Origin: Glomus cerebriforme
Lineage: Eukaryota; Glomeromycota; Glomeromycetes; Glomerales; Glomeraceae
NCBI GenBank assembly: GCA_003550305.1
Contig: QKYT01001046.1
Span: 3,346 to 27,707, forward strand
Reading direction: 5' to 3'
Length of the DNA: 24,362 nucleotides
Both the position numbers and the translations under genes were made by a program. Numbering within the stretch: position 1 is the stretch's first letter; every line of letters starts with the position of its first letter. The notes beneath the pieces were generated by a model, which made no database searches, was not told the origin of the DNA, and worked only from the letters and a program-made list of their open reading frames with translations. Below, one piece after another: positions 19,393-24,362 of the stretch.

Positions 19393-21036
19393 GATGGGAA
19401 ATTGGGGTAACTCTCCTTGCTGATCCTTACGCCCATTTCTCTGAAGAAGTTTTGGAAAGAAAAGTTGTGCTTTTTGGTCAGTTTGTTCTAAGAAAGCGGT
19501 CTTTTAGTCATAGGAAAAGTTGCTCTACGACGTTGGACTTAATTAAAGAGGTTTAGAAAGTTTGTTATTTAGTGTCTGACTCACCAAGTTTCTCTGCAAG
19601 TCAGGTCAATATAATTTTCAGTCACCTACGTCTTTCTCAAAAGTTGATAACTGAGCGGTCATTTGGTATTCTAAGATATGCTCTACGTGCACAAGACGGA
19701 TGGGTTGGACTTGTGGCTGCTCCTGATGGACCCTGAAGCAGGCCTAGCATAGAGTTTCTTTGGAAGTGAAGTGGTTTTTCACTGAGTTGTCGTATGGACT
19801 TGGCTCAGCAGGAAGAGGCTTTTCTGGTGTATTAGTTTGGTGAATATTTCCTTTGTTATATATTATATTTTCATTTTCTGTTAGTGGAAAGGTGGAAGGC
19901 ATCAAGATTTTCAGGCTCGCGAAGACAAATATCAAACCAGTTTTGGAACATAAACATATACTGCTATACTGAGTCTGCTTACCTTGGCTGCAGATTTGGA
20001 TGAACTACTGCAGAGTGGTGTCCTCTGACAGAAGATGGGGGGTACTGGAAATTTTGATTGACAGTCGATCATTTGTTAATGATTGGTTCCCTTGTTGTAA
20101 CACATTCATAGGTTTAGTTTCACTGCGGTGATCCCTAATTTTGCCCCTTAAGGTGACGTCATAGTAGTTGAATAGAAAATTTAATAAAAAGTAAAAAATG
20201 GTGCGGAAGACGTTAGGTACAGGGTCGGGTGCGTTAATTGGGTAGAATTGGGGTGGGAGTACTGGGAGCATAGACGATTGTTTTTTCTGCAATAGGTATA
20301 TTAAGGATTTGGATTCTTCGATAGGGTTGGATGTTAAACGAGTACCTCTGCAAAGCAAGTGCTGAGAAATTTTGGGTAAGAAGTCATATTGATTCGCTGG
20401 AATGTAGAACATCTGGGCTGTGAGGAATTGGCTTATTCTGGGAATTATACCTACCATGGCGTGGCGTCTTTCAGGTCATGTAGGTAGGCAAAGTAGGATG
20501 TGATGGCCTTCAGACATATCAATATAAGCAGTCGACTCGATTCATTTGTAATATCTGTTAGGGCGACAACTACTGGTTGTGGTAGGGAAGTTGAGAGGTA
20601 GCAGTAGGTTTAGTTTCTTTTTTGTATCTTTAGTTTTAGTATTAGATAGTTTTTCTTTCTTTCTGAAGGTTGGTACTAGTAGCTGACTTTTATAATTCCT
20701 TTTATAATTGTTTCGAGGGCTATTATAACAAATCGTACTAGTTTGAAGACCCAAGAGTGTTGAGGGGAGATTTGGAAGGACTGATTGAAAGGTTTTCTTT
20801 ATTTGATGCTAGCACTAGGGTGTGAGAGAGAATCAGAGTATACTAATATCTAAGGAGGTCTTGCTTTCAGTCCTCACTCTGAGAACTTATGCTACGTAAG
20901 TGTGATGCGTTGGGATTTTCCTTTTGGATGGAGGTCTTATATCTGTTCTTTTTAATTTTATTTGTTATTGTATACCAGGCATTGTCCAACGATTTACAGA
21001 ATAAAGTTCATGATTCAGCGCATCTTCAAAAAAAAA
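19393..21036 (+). mobile_element. Polyadenylated retro-insertion, about 1.64 kb, non-autonomous
   Basis: The segment is clearly less AT-rich than its flanks, starts GATGGGAAATTGGGGTAACT and ends in a 14-A tract (21028-21041). A canonical AATAAA sits at 21000-21005, 22 bases before the tail. A 16-base duplication flanks it. Poly-A plus target-site duplication is the mark of target-primed reverse transcription (LINE machinery), so this is a LINE derivative, a long SINE-like element or a processed transcript copy. No RT or endonuclease motif was found in either direction. Frames are open only for short stretches (minus 20005-20457 is 150 codons, without a recognised domain). A diverged inverted copy lies at about 21975-23690, showing that this is a repeated family. 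Confidence 0.75.
21000..21005 (+). promoter_or_regulatory. AATAAA polyadenylation signal of the retro-element
   Basis: The hexamer lies 22 bases upstream of the 14-A tract. It shows that the inserted molecule was a copy of a polyadenylated transcript and fixes the element's orientation as plus. Confidence 0.8.
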
Positions 21037-21052
21037 AAAAATTTTACTTATT
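21037..21052. repeat. Right target-site duplication (16 bases)
   Basis: AAAAATTTTACTTATT matches 19377-19392 without mismatch and follows the poly-A tail of the element. Confidence 0.85.
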
Positions 21053-21974
21053 ATTAATATTTACTACTAACTGAACTTATTCTTATTTTTTAAAGTTAAT
21101 AATTCAAGAGTTTGCATATTAGTAATTTTTTTATTATATCAGGTTTTATAAGAATTTTTAAGTTGATTGTGACTTTATTATATATTTTAATAACCAGTTG
21201 TGTATTCTTCTTTATTTTTATAGCAATTAAGATCCTTTTAGTGACTATTTGTACAAGTTTGAAAGGTATCTAAAGCTATATTTAATCATGTGATTTGAAA
21301 TAACTTAAATGTTAAATATTTTGTAAACTAAGATTAATATAAATTTGAAACCTATAGAATAAATGTATTTTAGTATATTCTGCAAAATTATTTAAGTCAA
21401 AAAAGTTGATTTTGAATAATGTTTTGACTTTACATATGAATGAATGATCTTTACTGATCATATTTAAAAATAGATAAATAAATTTAAGCAAACATGAAAA
21501 AAATCAAATAAATAAAAAATGGTGTTCTAAACCTCATTAAGTATTCTAATTAAACTTACAAAGTGAATTAAAATATACTTATTATATATATTTTGAAAGA
21601 TTATATAAATTGAAAAAAGTTTTATTTAAAAAAAATAATTTTTTTTAAGTTACATAATTAAATATAGCTTTAAATATTTCTCAAGTTTAATAACAATTGA
21701 TAAATTTTTTCTTAGATTCAGTTAGTTGTTTTTAAGTACAACTAAAGCATCTGTTTTCAAATTTTCTTAGTAATATATTTATCCAATTTATTAATTAATT
21801 TTAAAATATTAAAAATCTTTAAATATAAATCTTACATATATTGATATTGCAAGTTTTATAATAGCAATATGCAATCTGTAATGATACATGTTATATTAAC
21901 TATCTATATTTTTAATTTTTTTTTTGAAGACAAGCTGACTAAGCAGTTGTTTTATTAATTAAATAAACAAAGTT
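21053..21974. other. AT-rich spacer between the two inverted element copies
   Basis: About 0.9 kb of A/T-rich sequence with no gene. It would form the loop if the two element copies paired in one transcript. Confidence 0.5.
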
Positions 21975-23690
21975 TTTACGAATATTATAAAAAATTAATA
22001 AAAATAACTATGCATAAATAAGTCCTCACACTATAAAAGTAGAAATGCCTAACTTATCACACTTACGTTATATAGGTCCTCAGAGGGAAATCACGTTGCC
22101 GGACCTTCTTAAATAAGAAAAACTCTGAATTACCCCTATATTCTAGTACCAGAAACCAAATAAAAATCTTTAACCAGTTTTTCTGTATTTCTCTGCCAAG
22201 TAAAATGTCCTACACCCAATTCATCTGAATTTCCTCACAACCTACTTGGATCTTCAAACTAACTTGAAATATTAATGAGTTTATAAAAATCGGCTACTAG
22301 TACCAATTTTCAAAACATAAAACATCCAGTTTTCATCACACTCAGGTCTTTAAACTAGCTAGATACATTATAATAGTCTCCTAAACTACTGTAAAAAAAT
22401 TTATAGAAGCCGGCTGCTAGTACCAACTTCCAGAAAGAAAAACTTACTTAATAGCTAATATTAAAATATAAAAGAAAATTCTAAGCTAAACTCTTTTCTA
22501 TTCCTTTACCCCACCAGACCGATATGTAATTCAAGTTATCCTACAGATGCTTCAGATAAATTAAAACGACTGCTTATACTGTCTCATCCGCAGGCCAAGA
22601 CTGTGTATCTTATCCTACCATCACTGCCACCTAGTAGTAGTTTTCTGAAATAGGCCAATTTTTCACAGCACCACTAGACATTCTTCTGAGAATCAAGTTG
22701 ACTGCTTACCAAAGAGTAAATTCATCTTGTAACCATGATCGTCCAGCTTGTTCCTATTGAAGAATCTTGATTCTTGATATACCTATTATAAGAAAATAAT
22801 ATCCAAACAATCCAGCCTATCCTTCAAGTTCCTACGTTAATGCACTTCGACATTGTACCCATGTCTTCCGTATATTTTATATTTTTTTGATTTTTCTAAT
22901 AACAACTAATCATGACGTCACCTTAAGGGGCAAAAATAGAGATCACCACAGTAAAACAAAATAAGGGAATGTATTATAACAAGAGAACCAATCATCAACA
23001 AATGATCAGCTATCAATCAAATTATCAGAACCCCTCATTTTCACCTAGAATTCCAAAAATATAGGAGGTAAAAGAAAGGTTTTCAGGAAGTCAAGATCTT
23101 CAGGTTTTTCCTGAGCTATATTCCTATAGTTTTCTAATCAGTTTGGTATTTATTTTCATGAGCGTCTAATAAATCAATGTTTTTCCACCTTTTTACTAAC
23201 AAAAATAAAATTTTTAAAATTATAAAAAGAAAAAATTTTACTAAACTTATATACCAGAAAAACCTCTTCCTACTGTATTAAGTTCATGCATCAACTCTGC
23301 AAAAAGCTGCTTAACTTCTAATAAAACTTCATGTTAGGCTTACTCCTGGTTCCACCAAGAGCAGTCATAAGTCTAACCCATCCATCTTATATATGAAGAG
23401 CGTACCTTAGAATACTAAATAGCCGCTCGGGTATCAACTTTAGAGAAAGACGTAGGTAACTGAAAATTATCTTGAACCTGACTTGCAGAGAAACTTGATA
23501 TGCCGGACACTAAATACCAAATTTTCTAAATCTTTTTAATTGAGTCTAGTATCATAGAGCAACTTTTCCTAAGATTAAAAGACCATTTTCTTAGGACAAA
23601 CTAGCCAAAAAGTGCAACTTTTCTTTTCAAAACTTCTTCAGAGAAATGGGTGTAGAAATCAGCAAGAAGAGTTGCCCCCAGTTTTTTTCA
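21975..23690 (-). mobile_element. Older inverted copy of the 19.4-21.0 kb retro-element
   Basis: Read on the minus strand from about 23690, it aligns by eye along nearly the whole plus-strand element. Shared blocks include CCCATTTCTCTGAAGAAG, TTTCTCTGCAAGTCAGGT, AAGATGGATGGGTTRGACTT-like text, TGACGTCACCTTAAGGGGC (in the opposite sense), GGTTGGTACTAG-like text and ACGTAAGTGTGAT. It is clearly more AT-rich and has many substitutions. It lacks a visible poly-A tail and target-site duplication, so it is the older insertion. It also contains an internal duplication not seen in the other copy. The ends are approximate. Confidence 0.7.
22249..22436 (-). repeat. Internal tandem duplication inside the older element copy
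   Basis: Units at 22249-22316 and 22344-22436 both run (plus sense) from GATCTTCAAACT / GGTCTTTAAACT to CGGCTACTAGTACCAA / CGGCTGCTAGTACCAA. The younger copy has the matching segment once (about 20669-20750, GGTTGGTACTAGTAGCTGAC). So the duplication arose in this copy or its source, or the younger lineage lost a unit. Confidence 0.7.
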
Positions 23691-23755
23691 TCTATATCTT
23701 TAATTAAAGTATCTAATCTATAATTAGTTTTAGAAATATTGCATATATATATAAC

Positions 23756-23897
23756 TAGTGATGTGCATTTTATGCTTTCAATAGTAAAAAACTTGATTGG
23801 AAACTTCTAATCCAAATAATTTATTAGGAAATTATGCTTCCAAGTCTTCCAAAGGTACTTCCAATAGTGATTCCAATCTTTCAAGTGCACATCACTG
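23756..23897. mobile_element. 142-base hAT-type MITE
   Basis: Terminal inverted repeats TAGTGATGTGCA (23756-23767) and TGCACATCACTG (23886-23897) match over 12 bases except the outermost T/C. They begin YAGTG, as in hAT elements. Flanking 8-base words TATATAAC (23748-23755) and TGTATAAC (23898-23905) form a target-site duplication with one mismatch. The 8-base length is diagnostic for hAT. The interior has TTGGAA/TTCCAA words and no coding capacity, so it must have been moved in trans by a hAT transposase. Confidence 0.75.
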
Positions 23898-23905
23898 TGT
23901 ATAAC

Positions 23906-24324
23906 TAGTTTCTCATATAAGATATTTGTATTATTCTTATTTAAAAAAATAAAGTTTTGCATTTATCTTGTAATTAAGCTTTAGTATGCTAAATTAACAT
24001 AAAGTAAATTAGCATTTAGCATAATATTTATATATAAAAATATTATTATTATAATCTAAGTAATTTCTAGAAGTGCAGATTCAAAAGAAAATTATCATAA
24101 TAATATATTATAATATTGTAATATGATTGATATTAAAGCCATTTTATATTCTTTATCAGTCCTAATTTTATCCATTATCTATAGCATCAGAAATTTAAAT
24201 AATGTAAAATACTGCATAAGTTTATGTTATCATAATATTTGCATAAGATTACGATATAACCAAAGATATAGGATAGATTACATGAAGATTAATGTTAGTT
24301 ATAATATTTATAGTACAGTGTGAA
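23906..24324. other. AT-rich stretch at the right edge
   Basis: A 66-codon plus-strand frame (24123-24323) is AT-driven, Ile/Tyr/Asn-rich and shows no domain. Nothing else is recognised. Confidence 0.45.
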
Positions 24325-24362
24325 CAGTGTTGTCATTGGACTTGGACATGGACATTGGACGT
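24325..24362. mobile_element. Possible left end of another hAT-like MITE, cut by the window edge
   Basis: CAGTGTTGTCATTGGACTTG begins with CAGTG like a hAT terminus. Iterated TTGGAC/ATGGAC words follow up to the window end. The other end and any duplication lie outside, so this is tentative. Confidence 0.3.

Noticed and set aside
20005..20754. Minus-strand frames of 150 and 70 codons inside the retro-element
   Set aside because: They are antisense to the polyadenylated strand, are not preserved as open frames in the inverted copy by eye, and show no domain.
19393..23690. Terminal inverted repeats of one large DNA transposon
   Set aside because: The left arm has its own poly-A tail and target-site duplication, so it is a separate retro-insertion rather than one end of a larger element. 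The 0.9-kb interior holds no transposase.
24123..24323. 66-codon plus-strand frame at the right edge
   Set aside because: Ile/Tyr/Asn-rich low-complexity translation of AT-rich DNA, with no support from context.

Overview
The window looks like nuclear DNA of an arbuscular mycorrhizal fungus of the Rhizophagus type (Glomeromycotina). This is inferred from the very high A+T content, short GT-AG introns of about 65-100 bases, a MATA-HMG type HMG-box gene, and many decayed transposon relics. Two N bases (645 and 3295) show that it is a draft assembly. No rRNA, tRNA, CRISPR array or bacterial operon structure was seen.

Layout. Positions 1-620 are a degenerate satellite of AACTCTGAC motifs. Positions 620-3800 are AT-rich with short direct repeats. 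Positions 3814-4920 (minus) hold a broken Ty3/gypsy-like polyprotein piece with a dead retropepsin-like domain. The gene-bearing core is 6.1-8.9 kb: a ten-exon GNAT acetyltransferase of the KAT14/ATAC2 (CSRP2BP) family on the plus strand, and a three-exon TMEM242-like mitochondrial membrane protein on the minus strand. Their stop codons are only 13 bases apart. After 2.9 kb of AT-rich DNA comes an intronless HMG-box gene (11825-12427).

From about 14.6 kb to the end the window is a transposon graveyard. It holds a decayed minus-strand coding relic (14.65-15.83 kb) and a Ty3/gypsy Gag relic with a mutated CCHC zinc knuckle (17080-17991, minus). Next is a plus-strand reading frame (18199-18865) in which TAA/TAG sit where glutamine codons are expected. 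Then comes a 1.64-kb polyadenylated retro-insertion with a 16-base target-site duplication (19393-21036). An older inverted copy of the same element lies at about 21.98-23.69 kb, followed by a 142-base hAT-type MITE (23756-23897).

The three credible host genes show no shared pathway: histone acetylation, mitochondrial membrane assembly and HMG-box DNA binding. The most informative signals are the convergent gene pair, the C-to-T (CpA/TpG) decay of the Gag relics, and the inverted pair of retro-elements, which share a block identical between them that contains TGACGTCA. No convincing new multi-gene system was found.
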